NCBI GenBank assembly: GCA_017935565.1
Contig: JAGBHK010000002.1
Span: 1 to 64,000, forward strand
Reading direction: 5' to 3'
Origin: Lachnospiraceae bacterium
GTDB lineage: Bacteria; Bacillota; Clostridia; Lachnospirales; Lachnospiraceae
DNA length: 64,000 bases
Part shown: positions 33,309 through 42,485 of the stretch, piece after piece
Layout of the letters: each line of letters starts with the position of its first letter
How positions within the stretch are numbered: position 1 is the stretch's first letter
The notes under the pieces: generated by a model
Seen by the model: only the letters and a program-made list of their open reading frames with translations
The model's database searches: none
What the model was told of the DNA's origin: nothing
Made by a program: the position numbers and the translations under genes

Positions 33309-35171
33309 TTACACCCCGTACCTTTCCAAAATTCTTTTTACAATTGAATCTTCATCAATACCTGCTTCTTTTCTTAACATGTCAACACTTCCATGTTCAA
33401 GATATAAATTAGGAACCGCTATATTAATAACATCTAAATCAATATTATTAGAATTAACATATCTTAATACATTTTCGCCAAAACTACCGTTTAATACATT
33501 TTCTTCCATTGTTACTAACAATTTATGACTTTTAGCTAAATCCATTATGCACTCTTCATCAAATGGTTTTACAAACCTAGCATTTATCAAAGAACATCTA
33601 TATCCTTTTTCTTTAAGAATATCTCTTACCTTTACTGCTCTTTCAACCATATTTCCAACTGCAAAAAGTGCTATGTCTTTCTCTTTATAAATTATTTCAC
33701 TCTTACCATATTTTATCGGTTCTTTAAATTCAGTTAAACCATCATAAGCCGTTCCTCTAGGGTATCTAATAGCCATAGGTCCATTATAATACGTCGAATA
33801 TTTCAACATATCTCCAAGCTCATATTTGTTCTTTGGCGCTAATATGCTCATATTTGGAATCGAACCTAAATACGACAAATCAAATATACCTTGATGAGTC
33901 TCACCATCACCACCTACAAGTCCTGCTCTATCAATCATAAATGTAACCGGCAAATCTTGTATACATACATCATGTAAAATTTGATCATATGCTCGTTGTA
34001 AAAATGAAGAATATATTGCTACATAAGGTTTTAATCCTGCCGCAGCTAAGCCTGCCGCAAATGTTACCGCATGTTCTTCAGCTATTCCAACATCAAAAAA
34101 TCTATTTGGATACTCTTCCTTAAATTTCTTTAATCCAGTACCTTCTGGCATAGCCGCAGTAATTGCTACAATCTTCTCATTATTTTCAGCATATTTTGTT
34201 ATATAATGTGAAAATGTATCCGTATAAGTCGGCTTAGTCTTTTTCACCAATGGCTTTCCAGTTTCTACATCAAATGGATCAATTCCATGGTATCTCGACG
34301 GATACTTTTCAGCTTTTTCATAACCCTTACCTTTTTGGGTAATAACATGCACTAATACTGCATGATCAAGTTTCTTAGCCTCATTAAAAACCTTAACCAT
34401 CTGAGAAATATTATGTCCATCAACAGGTCCTAAATATGTGATTCCCATATTTTCAAACAACATTCCAGGAATTACCAACTGTTTAATACTACTCTTTGTC
34501 TTTTTAATTTGATTTACAAGTTTTTCACCTACGATAGGAATACTATTAAGTGTCTTTGCAACTCCATCTTTCAAATCATTGTATATATTTCCAGTTCTAA
34601 TACTTGTCAAATATGTTGACATACCACCAACATTTTCCGAAATAGACATCTCATTATCATTTAATACAATAATAAAATTTCTTTTAACGTTTGCAGCATT
34701 ATTCAATGCCTCAAAAGCCATTCCTCCAGTCAAAGCACCATCACCAATAACAGATACAACAAAGCCATCTTCTTTGTTTATTGTCTTTCCAGTAACCAAA
34801 CCTAAACCTGCAGAAATAGATGTAGAACTGTGTCCAGTATCAAAACTATCGCATTTACTTTCTCTTCTCTTTGGAAAACCACTCATTCCACCATAAGTTC
34901 TAAGTTTATCAAAACCATCTTTTCTGCCTGTAAGTATCTTATGAGTGTATGCCTGATGACCAACGTCCCATACAATTTTATCCTTTGGTAAATCCATAAC
35001 CAAATGCAATGCCATTGTAAGTTCTACAACACCAAGATTCGAAGCCAAATGGCCACCACAAGAAGAGATTTTTTCAAGCAAAAAATCTCTAATCTCATCA
35101 GCTAATAATTCATATTCAGTTTTATCCAGTTTCTTAATATCATTTTCAGAAACAATCTTATCTAAAACCAT
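33309..35171 (-). CDS. dxs: 1-deoxy-D-xylulose-5-phosphate synthase
   Basis: A 620-residue thiamine-diphosphate enzyme that condenses pyruvate and glyceraldehyde 3-phosphate, the first step of the MEP isoprenoid pathway. Motifs are HLASNLGVVELT, KIVWDVGHQAYTHKILTGR, the ThDP-binding VIGDGALTGGMAFEALNNA, VDGHN, FFDVGIAEEHAVTFAAGLA and MIDRAGLVGGDGETHQG. It sits next to ispA, as in most Clostridia. Its cofactor depends on thiamine, whose uptake system is 15 kb away in this window. Confidence 0.97.
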   Translation of the reverse strand: MVLDKIVSENDIKKLDKTEYELLADEIRDFLLEKISSCGGHLASNLGVVELTMALHLVMDLPKDKIVWDVGHQAYTHKILTGRKDGFDKLRTYGGMSGFPKRRESKCDSFDTGHSSTSISAGLGLVTGKTINKEDGFVVSVIGDGALTGGMAFEALNNAANVKRNFIIVLNDNEMSISENVGGMSTYLTSIRTGNIYNDLKDGVAKTLNSIPIVGEKLVNQIKKTKSSIKQLVIPGMLFENMGITYLGPVDGHNISQMVKVFNEAKKLDHAVLVHVITQKGKGYEKAEKYPSRYHGIDPFDVETGKPLVKKTKPTYTDTFSHYITKYAENNEKIVAITAAMPEGTGLKKFKEEYPNRFFDVGIAEEHAVTFAAGLAAAGLKPYVAIYSSFLQRAYDQILHDVCIQDLPVTFMIDRAGLVGGDGETHQGIFDLSYLGSIPNMSILAPKNKYELGDMLKYSTYYNGPMAIRYPRGTAYDGLTEFKEPIKYGKSEIIYKEKDIALFAVGNMVERAVKVRDILKEKGYRCSLINARFVKPFDEECIMDLAKSHKLLVTMEENVLNGSFGENVLRYVNSNNIDLDVINIAVPNLYLEHGSVDMLRKEAGIDEDSIVKRILERYGV

Positions 35172-35187
35172 TTATCTATCTCCTAGA

Positions 35188-36072
35188 TTATTTTTCCCTA
35201 TCAATCAAACTAATGAATAATTGTTTTAAAAATTCATTTTCTCCAAGGAAATCCAATATTCCTATAGCTTCTTCCATAAGTGCTTTTGATATTTCTTTGG
35301 ACTTTTCAACACCATATAATGATACATATGTTGTTTTCTTGTTCTTTTCATCACTTAACACAGGTTTTCCAATAACTTCGCTATTTCCAATTACATCCAA
35401 AATATCATCCTGTATCTGGAAGGCAAGTCCAACTTTATTTCCCATCTTTTCAACAAGAACCAACTGTTCCTCATTTGCACCGGCTAAAACCGCACCAATG
35501 CTCATCGCTGCCTCTAATAATGCAGATGTTTTCTTTTTGTATATAAAATCCAACGTATCCCTGTCTAATTCATTGTCACAAGAAAGAACATCCACCGTCT
35601 GGCCACCAACCATTCCATAAGCACCGGCTCGTTTTGCTAGTATTTCAAATGCTCTAGCAGCTGCATGCATATCCTGAGAGTAAATAATAGCCTCCGCACA
35701 TATCTCATACGCATAATTAAGCAATGCATCTCCAGCCAAAACTCCCATAGCATGGCCAAATTTCTTATGTGTAGTTAATCTTCCTCTTCTGTAATCATCG
35801 TCATCCATCTCTGGCAAATCATCGTGTACGAGAGAATAAGTGTGTATCATCTCTAACGCAACCATAAAAGGCTTAACTTCCTGACCAAAATTATTAAAAA
35901 GTTTAGCAACTTCCATCATAATCATCGGTCTAAGTCTTTTCCCGCCAGCTAATACACTATAATTCATAGCTTCAAAAATAAGTTTCTGTTTACCTTCTTC
36001 AATCGGCAAAAACTCCGATATAATTTTTTCGATATAATCTACACGATTATTCAGTTCTGCTTTAAATTCCAT
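35188..36072 (-). CDS. ispA: Polyprenyl (farnesyl/geranylgeranyl) diphosphate synthase
   Basis: A 294-residue short-chain prenyltransferase. The two Asp-rich motifs are intact: first DDLPEMDDDDYRRG (FARM, about residues 84-97) and second QIQDDILDVIG (SARM). GGKRLRP at the N-terminus binds the diphosphate. It chains isopentenyl diphosphate onto allylic primers for quinone- and undecaprenyl-type lipids. It lies between xseB and dxs, the conserved order. Confidence 0.95.
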   Translation of the reverse strand: MEFKAELNNRVDYIEKIISEFLPIEEGKQKLIFEAMNYSVLAGGKRLRPMIMMEVAKLFNNFGQEVKPFMVALEMIHTYSLVHDDLPEMDDDDYRRGRLTTHKKFGHAMGVLAGDALLNYAYEICAEAIIYSQDMHAAARAFEILAKRAGAYGMVGGQTVDVLSCDNELDRDTLDFIYKKKTSALLEAAMSIGAVLAGANEEQLVLVEKMGNKVGLAFQIQDDILDVIGNSEVIGKPVLSDEKNKKTTYVSLYGVEKSKEISKALMEEAIGILDFLGENEFLKQLFISLIDREK

Positions 36073-36099
36073 ATCTTTACTCCATTCAAAAGCTAATCA

Positions 36100-36291
36100 T
36101 TACTCATTGACAATCTCAATTTTCTGCTCGATTTCATCTAACTGTTCATTTAAGTCTTTTACCATCAAAAGCCCCTTATTGTACAATTCAAATGACTCCA
36201 TAAGACCAACATCCTGTGAATCCATAGCTTTCAATACTTCTTCAAGCTCATTAAATTTTTCTTCGATAGATTTATTTTCTTTTTCAGCCAT
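36100..36291 (-). CDS. xseB: Exodeoxyribonuclease VII small subunit
   Basis: A 63-residue helical protein with the family signature SIEEKFNELEEVLKAMDSQDVGLMESFELYNKGLLM, which binds XseA in exonuclease VII. Its ATG overlaps the xseA stop codon (TAATG), so the two are translated together. Confidence 0.93.
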   Translation of the reverse strand: MAEKENKSIEEKFNELEEVLKAMDSQDVGLMESFELYNKGLLMVKDLNEQLDEIEQKIEIVNE

Positions 36292-37502
36292 TATTCAAAC
36301 CTCTCTTTTCGAACAGCATTATTTACTGTAACTTCCATTTTACCATCAGAAACATAAACCTGAAGTCTGTCGCCTTCTTTTACGTTTTCCACAGAATTCA
36401 CCTGTTTTCCTGTTTCATCACTTATATAACCGAAACCTTTAGACAACTTATTAAGTGGCGATAAACCATTGAGTTTTTCTGCATCCACAGACAATCTCAT
36501 TCTACTATTCTTCACCTTAATGACTAATTTTTGATATATTTTATCAAATATTTTGTCCGCATCTTGACGTTTCTTTTGAATTCTATCTTTAGGCGAACGA
36601 TAATGTAATCGTTCTGTTAATGTATTCAAATACATTCTCTTCTTTTCGTATTTATCTACGAGTAATCTTTTGAAACTCTGCTCATAACTTGCAATTCTTT
36701 CAAGAAAAGCATCATATTCAAAAACTGCCAATTCCGCTGCAGCTGAAGGTGTCGGAGCACGCATATCTGAAACAAAGTCAGCAATTGTAAAATCAACTTC
36801 ATGTCCCACAGCACTAATAATAGGCGTATTACAATTAAATATTGCCCTTGCGACTATTTCTTCATTAAAGCCCCACAAATCCTCAATGGAGCCACCACCT
36901 CTGCCTACAATAATGACATCTAATCCCATATCATCCAAGCAATTAATACCACTTACAATACTCTGGGCCGCTTCACTACCTTGTACAATAGCCGAATATA
37001 AATACAATTTAACATAAGGATTTCTTCTCCTTGTTATGTTAATAATATCTTGAATCGCAGCACCCGTACTTGCTGTGACAACTCCTATTTTAGTTGCATA
37101 TTTAGGGATAGGTTTTTTGTAAATTTTATCAAACATACCCATCTCTTCTAAATCTTTTTTCAATTGTTCAAACTTTTTATGCAAATCTCCCTGACCTTCT
37201 AGGGCAACATCTTCAACATATATCTGATATCTTCCGTCACGCTCATATACATTTATTTTACCTTTAAGAATGACTTTCATACCTTCTTCAAGACGAAATT
37301 TTAATTTTCTTGCATTTCCAGCAAACATAACCGCCAAAAGAACTGATTCTTCGTCTTTTAAGGTAAAATAAATATGTCCAGATGAGTGATATTTGCAATT
37401 TGAAATCTCGCCACTAACCGAGATATTATTAAGCACAAAGTCTTCATTAAACATACGCTTAATGTATGCATTGACCTGCGCTACACTATATACACCTGCC
37501 AT
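36291..37502 (-). CDS. xseA: Exodeoxyribonuclease VII large subunit
   Basis: A 403-residue catalytic subunit that degrades single-stranded DNA. It has an N-terminal OB fold (about residues 1-100: NISVSGEISNCKYHSSGHIYFTLKDE), the catalytic core with GVVTASTGAAIQDI, VIIVGRGGGSIEDLWGFNEE and AVGHEVDFTIADFVSDMRAPTPSAAAE, then a long coiled coil. The length is normal. Confidence 0.96.
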   Translation of the reverse strand: MAGVYSVAQVNAYIKRMFNEDFVLNNISVSGEISNCKYHSSGHIYFTLKDEESVLLAVMFAGNARKLKFRLEEGMKVILKGKINVYERDGRYQIYVEDVALEGQGDLHKKFEQLKKDLEEMGMFDKIYKKPIPKYATKIGVVTASTGAAIQDIINITRRRNPYVKLYLYSAIVQGSEAAQSIVSGINCLDDMGLDVIIVGRGGGSIEDLWGFNEEIVARAIFNCNTPIISAVGHEVDFTIADFVSDMRAPTPSAAAELAVFEYDAFLERIASYEQSFKRLLVDKYEKKRMYLNTLTERLHYRSPKDRIQKKRQDADKIFDKIYQKLVIKVKNSRMRLSVDAEKLNGLSPLNKLSKGFGYISDETGKQVNSVENVKEGDRLQVYVSDGKMEVTVNNAVRKERFE

Positions 37503-37524
37503 ACCTTCTACAACTTTCTTTTCA

Positions 37525-37923
37525 TTATGACACTAATTTTCCTAAAATACCATTAATAAATGCAGGAGAATCTTCGCCGCCATACTTTTTAGCAATCTCT
37601 ACCGCTTCATTAATAGCCACGCTAACTGGAATATCTTCATCAAACTTTGCTTCATATGTTGCTAATCTCAATATAGCAAGTTCAACCTTACCAATTCTTC
37701 CAATATCCCAACCTTCAGAAGCTGATGCAATAAGTTCATCTATATCTTCTTTTTTAGCACACAAATCAAAGAGTCGAGTCTTAATATAACTCTTGTCATC
37801 ATCGTTAATATCTGTTTTTTCATTCATATACAAATCAAACTGTTCTTCGTATTCATCAGGCGTGCGAAATTCCATATTGAACACAAGTTTGAATGTATTT
37901 TCTCTAATTTCTCTTCTCGTCAT
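37525..37923 (-). CDS. nusB: Transcription antitermination factor NusB
   Basis: A 132-residue all-helical protein that binds boxA of rRNA leaders with NusE. Landmarks are RREIRENTFKLVFNMEF at the start and VAINEAVEIAKKYGGEDSPAFINGILGKL at the end. It is followed 22 bp later by xseA. Confidence 0.95.
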   Translation of the reverse strand: MTRREIRENTFKLVFNMEFRTPDEYEEQFDLYMNEKTDINDDDKSYIKTRLFDLCAKKEDIDELIASASEGWDIGRIGKVELAILRLATYEAKFDEDIPVSVAINEAVEIAKKYGGEDSPAFINGILGKLVS

Positions 37924-37964
37924 GATAATCCTCCGTTTTGAAGCACTTTACCCTATTAATCGAA

Positions 37965-37991
37965 AATCGAGTAGGGTTTTCCTACTCGATT
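37965..37991. terminator. Hairpin between asp23 and nusB
   Basis: AATCGAGTAGG and CCTACTCGATT form a perfect 11-bp stem with a 5-nt loop; outer CACTTT/AAAGTG sequences extend it. Only a short T-run follows on the minus strand, so it may be a partial terminator or processing site. Confidence 0.55.
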
Positions 37992-38025
37992 AAACAATCG
38001 AATTACAAAGTGTCTACTTATCGTA

Positions 38026-38373
38026 CTATTTTTCGACAGCAACACCTGCTATTGTAACATTTACACTGCTAACAGTAAGACCTGTCATATTCTCAATAGC
38101 ATTCTTAACTTTATCCTGTACAGCCTCGCAAACAGTTGGAATATTATATCCATACTCAATATTAACAGCTACATCAACTATAGCTACACCATCTTCCATC
38201 TGAACTTTTACGCCCTTTGAAAGATTCTTCATACCAAGTTTTGAAATAAGTTCCTTTGAAATATTACCAGCCATAGAAGCTACGCCATCAACTTCTGTTG
38301 TTGCAATTCCAGCGATTACAGCTACTACATCATCTGCAATCTGTACAAATCCTATATTTTCACTATTATTCAT
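38026..38373 (-). CDS. Asp23/Gls24 family envelope stress protein
   Basis: A 115-residue Asp23/Gls24 (DUF322, YqhY-like) protein: IADDVVAVIAGIATTEVDGVASMAG and GVKVQMEDGVAIVDVAVNIEYGYNIPTVCEAVQDKVKNAIENMTGLTVSSVNVTIAGV read along the family pattern. YqhY-type members sit next to nusB and the acc/spoIIIA region and are linked to lipid or envelope homeostasis. It lies between the palindromic element and nusB. Confidence 0.92.
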   Translation of the reverse strand: MNNSENIGFVQIADDVVAVIAGIATTEVDGVASMAGNISKELISKLGMKNLSKGVKVQMEDGVAIVDVAVNIEYGYNIPTVCEAVQDKVKNAIENMTGLTVSSVNVTIAGVAVEK

Positions 38374-38454
38374 CTCGTAATTTCCTCCTCACAAGCATTT
38401 TTCCATAATTATGTTTGTATTATACCAAATTTCTCAATAAATGCCAATAGTTTA

Positions 38455-38650
38455 TTTCGTAAAGTATGCTTTTTTTATATAGTGACAGATTTTTATTTAT
38501 TTTAATAACTCTCCCGTATTACTAGAAGATTATTATTTTCCTAATCACAGAAAGATGATAATGATTGGAAAATTAAATAATCTTCCAGATATACGTACGA
38601 GTTATTAAAATAAATAAAAATCTGTCATTAAATAAAACATACTTCACGAA
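38455..38650. repeat. MITE-like long palindromic element
   Basis: The gap between spoIIIAH and asp23 is almost wholly one imperfect palindrome. The arms 38483-38511 and 38599-38627 are a perfect 29-bp inverted repeat. Inner arms follow: CGTAT/ATACG, then 38525-38547 with 38562-38585 with small bulges, leaving a 14-nt loop (38548-38561). Outward, TTTCGTAAAGTATG (38455) matches the complement of CATACTTCACGAA (38650) with few changes. No coding capacity. The size of about 196 bp with long terminal inverted repeats suggests a miniature inverted-repeat element, or a long structured RNA. Confidence 0.78.
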
Positions 38651-38663
38651 TTGAATTACTAAA

Positions 38664-39206
38664 TTATTTATTGCCCACCAAACTTATAGTGATATTTGAT
38701 ATTTCTACATCAAATTTTCGCTTCACAATATCTTCCACCTGTACTCTTGTGCCGTCATCCAATGATTTTTCGCCAATTATAACTTCTACATTTCCATCAA
38801 CCATATTAACCACAACATCATCAATTCCTTTGGACATAATAAGTGTCTCTGCTGACAATTCTTTCTCAGATATATCAGAAATTTCCGCAATCTTATCAAC
38901 AGCGCTCTTTTTTTCCGCCTCTGACAAATCGACATTGTTTACAATTTTCATTAACTCTTCCTTGTTCTGTGCGCGCATTTGTTCTCTTTGTAATTTTGCA
39001 TTTATCATAACATCCGAATTTGTCTTGCTACTAACCATAATAGCATCTCCAGGTTCAGTACCATCATTTTTATTGCTTGCAGTTTCCGTACCATTTACAT
39101 TTTCACCTTTAATACCCTCATCAGAATATTTAAGATAGCCGGCAACCGCTATCAATACCGCCAACGCTGTAATAATAATTTGATTTTTTCTAAACATCTT
39201 ATTCAC
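38664..39206 (-). CDS. spoIIIAH: Stage III sporulation protein AH
   Basis: A 180-residue single-span membrane protein whose extracellular part includes a helical region and a YscJ-like ring-forming domain (VNMVDGNVEVIIGEKSLDD ... VEDIVKRKFDVEISNITIS). In sporulating cells it forms the mother-cell ring of the feeding tube with SpoIIQ. It probably starts at a GTG (39206) with GGAGG upstream. It is the last gene of the spoIIIA operon. Confidence 0.92.
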   Translation of the reverse strand: MNKMFRKNQIIITALAVLIAVAGYLKYSDEGIKGENVNGTETASNKNDGTEPGDAIMVSSKTNSDVMINAKLQREQMRAQNKEELMKIVNNVDLSEAEKKSAVDKIAEISDISEKELSAETLIMSKGIDDVVVNMVDGNVEVIIGEKSLDDGTRVQVEDIVKRKFDVEISNITISLVGNK

Positions 39207-39228
39207 AATTTACCTCCAAAATATATAT

Positions 39229-39780
39229 CTATTCCATCTTGCTTACTGATATTTTATTAGCTTCTATATCAAATAATGACTTAACAACCGAAATTATTTT
39301 TTCTTTCACAAGTGCCGAATCACCACCTTGCGCAACCACTGCCACGCCTTCAACTTTAGGCATGTATTCATTGATTACGTAAGGAACATTTTCTCCATCA
39401 TCACTTGTTATGTACACAGTTTTACTATCAACAGATTTCTCTTTACTTTCCCTGCTCCCTCCCTCTGAATCAGATTCTTTCAACTCATTTTCGCTATAAG
39501 GCTCCTCCATTAACACAACCTTTTCCTTGGTATTTTTCAGCGTAACCATCACCTCTACATCCCCAACGCCTTCCATTTTTTCCAATATATCGTTAAGTTT
39601 ATTTTCTAATCTTTTCTCATATTCATCTGTAGTATACTCATTTGAAACTATGCTTGTTTCTGTATTTTTATTCTTACTATTACCTTTTTCATTAAATGTA
39701 CATATAACAATTATCAATCCGCAAGCAACCATAATTGCCAATTTATCCATACCAATGGAACGCAAATTAATATTTTTCAT
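39229..39780 (-). CDS. spoIIIAG: Stage III sporulation protein AG
   Basis: A 183-residue membrane protein: one N-terminal membrane segment, then YEKRLENKLNDILEKMEGVGDVEVMVTLKNTKEKVVL, the family motif, and VEGVAVVAQGGDSALVKEKIISVVKSLFDIEANKISVSKM. SpoIIIAG forms large oligomeric rings in the mother-forespore channel. It is followed closely by spoIIIAH. Confidence 0.94.
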   Translation of the reverse strand: MKNINLRSIGMDKLAIMVACGLIIVICTFNEKGNSKNKNTETSIVSNEYTTDEYEKRLENKLNDILEKMEGVGDVEVMVTLKNTKEKVVLMEEPYSENELKESDSEGGSRESKEKSVDSKTVYITSDDGENVPYVINEYMPKVEGVAVVAQGGDSALVKEKIISVVKSLFDIEANKISVSKME

Positions 39781-39798
39781 GCCAATCCTCCATCCAAA

Positions 39799-40311
39799 TC
39801 AATTCACAATCACCTCTATATCACTTTTATCGATATCGAATTTTTCAGCGATTTTATCACATATTTTCAATGCACCAACGCTTTTTTCATCTGTCTTTCT
39901 GCTATCTAAACTTATTTTATCAATGTATATATTTTCGTTATTTTTTGTCACATAAATATATAACAATTCCAATTTGCCATTTTCATCAGTTTGAACCTGT
40001 ATATTGTCTAATTCATAACCTTCCAATGCCACAATATTGCTTATATCTTCTTCAATCATATCCCCCTCCTCATTATCTAATACTGAATTAATCTTATTTA
40101 AATCAATATTTCTATCAACAAGCCCTACCAGTTCATCAACATTTAATTCTTTTCCCAAGAAACTCCCCACCCACTGAAGCGTTAAAAAAATCATTACAAT
40201 TCCACAAAACAATTTAAGATATTTCTTTGCCTGGTCAGATATCAAAACATTTTCAACAAATGCCACAAACACCAAAAATAGTACTATGCTTTTTATATAC
40301 TCCATACTCAC
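39799..40311 (-). CDS. spoIIIAF: Stage III sporulation protein AF
   Basis: A 170-residue protein with two N-terminal membrane segments (YIKSIVLFLVFVAFVENVLI and KLFCGIVMIFLTLQW) and a soluble C-terminal ring-building domain ending DKIAEKFDIDKSDIEVIVN. It is recognised mainly by its place and form; sequence conservation in this family is low. It overlaps the spoIIIAE stop by 4 bp. Confidence 0.9.
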   Translation of the reverse strand: MSMEYIKSIVLFLVFVAFVENVLISDQAKKYLKLFCGIVMIFLTLQWVGSFLGKELNVDELVGLVDRNIDLNKINSVLDNEEGDMIEEDISNIVALEGYELDNIQVQTDENGKLELLYIYVTKNNENIYIDKISLDSRKTDEKSVGALKICDKIAEKFDIDKSDIEVIVN

Positions 40312-41330
40312 CTCATATTATTCGTAACAATGCACATAATTGCGATGGTTAATGCAAATAAGACGCCACAAAATATAAGTATCCTATATAGCATAGACGC
40401 ACCTTTGGCTACACTATCGACAGCAGTAATAAGTCTTTTGTCGGATACAGGTTGAATTATTGCCGCTGTAAATTTATACATTGCAATATACGCTAAAACC
40501 TTCACAAGTGGAACCAATATAATAACAGCAAGTATCACCACCGCCGCTGTTCCAATTGCGTTTTTTATCACATTTCCTGTACCATAAATTACATCATTAA
40601 CTATTTCCCCAGTTTTTAACAGTCCCGCAAGTTTCTGAAACCCTTTTGTTTTCGTAGCATCAATAGATGGTGATAGCATCCCTTGAACAATATTTAATCC
40701 TGTAAAAACGGCTAACATTGTCTTAGTAAACCATTTTACAAAACTTTCAATGAGCCCCGCAAATTTAGACACATAATCTTCGTTAACAAGCGAATTTACT
40801 AGCATTAACACAACATAAATATTTATCACAGGCAAGATAAATTTAATGATGATATTTTCAACAACAGCCATCATTATCAAAAGCAATTGACAATACCCCG
40901 CCTGACTGGTGTAAGCCCCTATAAAGCCAAAAGCCAGCATAAGCGACGGGATAAGTGCAATCATAAAATTTATAAGCATTTTAATTGTCTCTGCCACAAC
41001 ATCACTTATAACTAAAAATCCAGATACAACTAATATAATAACCATACAATATATTGCAAAAAAGCCTGTCTGCGCTATTTGCCCATTCTTAAACACCATT
41101 GAAAGATTATTTATCAATGCCAAACTAATAGCCATCAAAATTATTCGTATAACCACCTCTTTGTTGAATATTAATTCCCCCATAAGTTCATTAATAAAAC
41201 TATTAAATAGTTGTCCAAAAAAACCTTGCGAATCACCACTTGCCAACCTATTTACCGTATCTGTAAAGTTAACTGTATAACCGCTAGAATCAATAACCTT
41301 TTCTATGTCAGAAAAATCAAAAATATCCAT
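40308..41330 (-). CDS. spoIIIAE: Stage III sporulation protein AE
   Basis: A 340-residue polytopic membrane protein (about eight spans) with SpoIIIAE features: INFMIALIPSLMLAFGFIGAYTSQAGY, FVKWFTKTMLAVFTGLNIVQGMLSPSIDATKTKGFQKL and NVIKNAIGTAAVVILAVIILVPLVKVL. It is the channel-like component of the SpoIIIA complex. Confidence 0.95.
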   Translation of the reverse strand: MDIFDFSDIEKVIDSSGYTVNFTDTVNRLASGDSQGFFGQLFNSFINELMGELIFNKEVVIRIILMAISLALINNLSMVFKNGQIAQTGFFAIYCMVIILVVSGFLVISDVVAETIKMLINFMIALIPSLMLAFGFIGAYTSQAGYCQLLLIMMAVVENIIIKFILPVINIYVVLMLVNSLVNEDYVSKFAGLIESFVKWFTKTMLAVFTGLNIVQGMLSPSIDATKTKGFQKLAGLLKTGEIVNDVIYGTGNVIKNAIGTAAVVILAVIILVPLVKVLAYIAMYKFTAAIIQPVSDKRLITAVDSVAKGASMLYRILIFCGVLFALTIAIMCIVTNNMR

Positions 41331-41340
41331 ACCAAAGCCT

Positions 41341-41736
41341 CTAACTTATGATTTTATTAATAGTTTCAAACAATGTAACAACCACAGGCAATGATATGGT
41401 TATCACCGTTAATTTTCCAAAAATTTGTACTTGATTTGCCACTGCCGAATAATTACAATCCTTGCAAACATCAGATGCAAACTCTGTAATATACGAAATT
41501 CCAATAATTTTAACTATTATCTCAATGTAAACACTGTCAATTCCTATGTAGTTCTTTATAGTTTCTATTGCAATAAGTATTTCAGACAATTTGCCTACCC
41601 CATATACAAATAGCAAAATACAAACTGCTACACATAACAAAATACCGTATTCACTTTTGATATTTTTAAATGAAACCGAAAAAATAGCCACAATTACTGC
41701 AAGTACAACAAGTCCAATAAAACTCATATTTTTCAC
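41341..41736 (-). CDS. spoIIIAD: Stage III sporulation protein AD
   Basis: A 131-residue protein with four membrane segments and the family region YIEIIVKIIGISYITEFASDVCKDCNYSAVANQVQIFGKLTVITISLPVV. It lies between spoIIIAC and spoIIIAE with very short gaps. Confidence 0.94.
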   Translation of the reverse strand: MKNMSFIGLVVLAVIVAIFSVSFKNIKSEYGILLCVAVCILLFVYGVGKLSEILIAIETIKNYIGIDSVYIEIIVKIIGISYITEFASDVCKDCNYSAVANQVQIFGKLTVITISLPVVVTLFETINKIIS

Positions 41737-41742
41737 CCTTAT

Positions 41743-41949
41743 TTATAACAAAAACAACTCTTTTATCGTTTCAAATAATTCATATATGTATGGTACAATC
41801 CAAAACAAAACAAGAATCAGTCCTGCAAGACTAACTAAAAAGGAGTGTTCCTCCCTACCACTTTGCTTTAATATTTGGCTTATAACCGAAACCAATATAC
41901 CAACAGCTGCAATCTTAAAGATTATATTTACATCCATACAAATCTCCAT
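41743..41949 (-). CDS. spoIIIAC: Stage III sporulation protein AC
   Basis: A 68-residue protein with two membrane segments: MDVNIIFKIAAVGILVSVISQILKQSGREEHSFLVSLAGLILVLFWIVPYI read along the family pattern. The frame opens with MEICMDV; the internal Met (residue 5) is an alternative start that would leave the usual family length. Confidence 0.93.
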   Translation of the reverse strand: MEICMDVNIIFKIAAVGILVSVISQILKQSGREEHSFLVSLAGLILVLFWIVPYIYELFETIKELFLL

Positions 41950-41966
41950 TCTAGAAACTTAAATTT

Positions 41967-42485
41967 CTAACAAAATATAATGACAATGAATATTCCAGCC
42001 AATGCACCAAGCATTCGCCACATTTTCATATTTTTATCCATATCTGCACATAAATCATTCGATTCAATATCTATATAATCCAAAGTATAATCAATATTTT
42101 TCATTTGCATTTCCTTATCTAAATATCCAAGATTTTCTCCCAATTCCTTAATCTTGTCCAAATCACATTTACTATAACCACATGCAATAAGACATTTATC
42201 AACCGCCTCATTCCAATATACACTTATTGAATTTTCATAACTTTCCACTGTTTTATCGTATAACTCGTGAAAAAAATTCTCCCATTTACCTTTTGTCTTT
42301 TGACTCAATTCCTTGAATATCTCATTAATCGCTGATTCATTATAATCAATCTCTGCTCTTAACATTATCAATATCTTTTTTAAATATAAAAGCGAATCAT
42401 ATCTTTGCTTTATTCCATCTGCATACTTAAAACCCATCAGTGTTGTGCCTGCAATTATCACCGCAAAGCCTATAAATTTTACCAT
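41967..42485 (-). CDS. spoIIIAB: Stage III sporulation protein AB
   Basis: A 172-residue protein with a membrane segment at each end (MVKFIGFAVIIAGTTLMGF and MLGALAGIFIVIIFC) and a helical middle (KKILIMLRAEIDYNESAINEIFKELSQKTKGKWENFF), which matches SpoIIIAB, a GspF-like protein. I start at 42485 after GGGG; the longer frame to 42530 lacks a site. The start lies 59 bp inside spoIIIAA, a large overlap. Confidence 0.92.
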   Translation of the reverse strand: MVKFIGFAVIIAGTTLMGFKYADGIKQRYDSLLYLKKILIMLRAEIDYNESAINEIFKELSQKTKGKWENFFHELYDKTVESYENSISVYWNEAVDKCLIACGYSKCDLDKIKELGENLGYLDKEMQMKNIDYTLDYIDIESNDLCADMDKNMKMWRMLGALAGIFIVIIFC

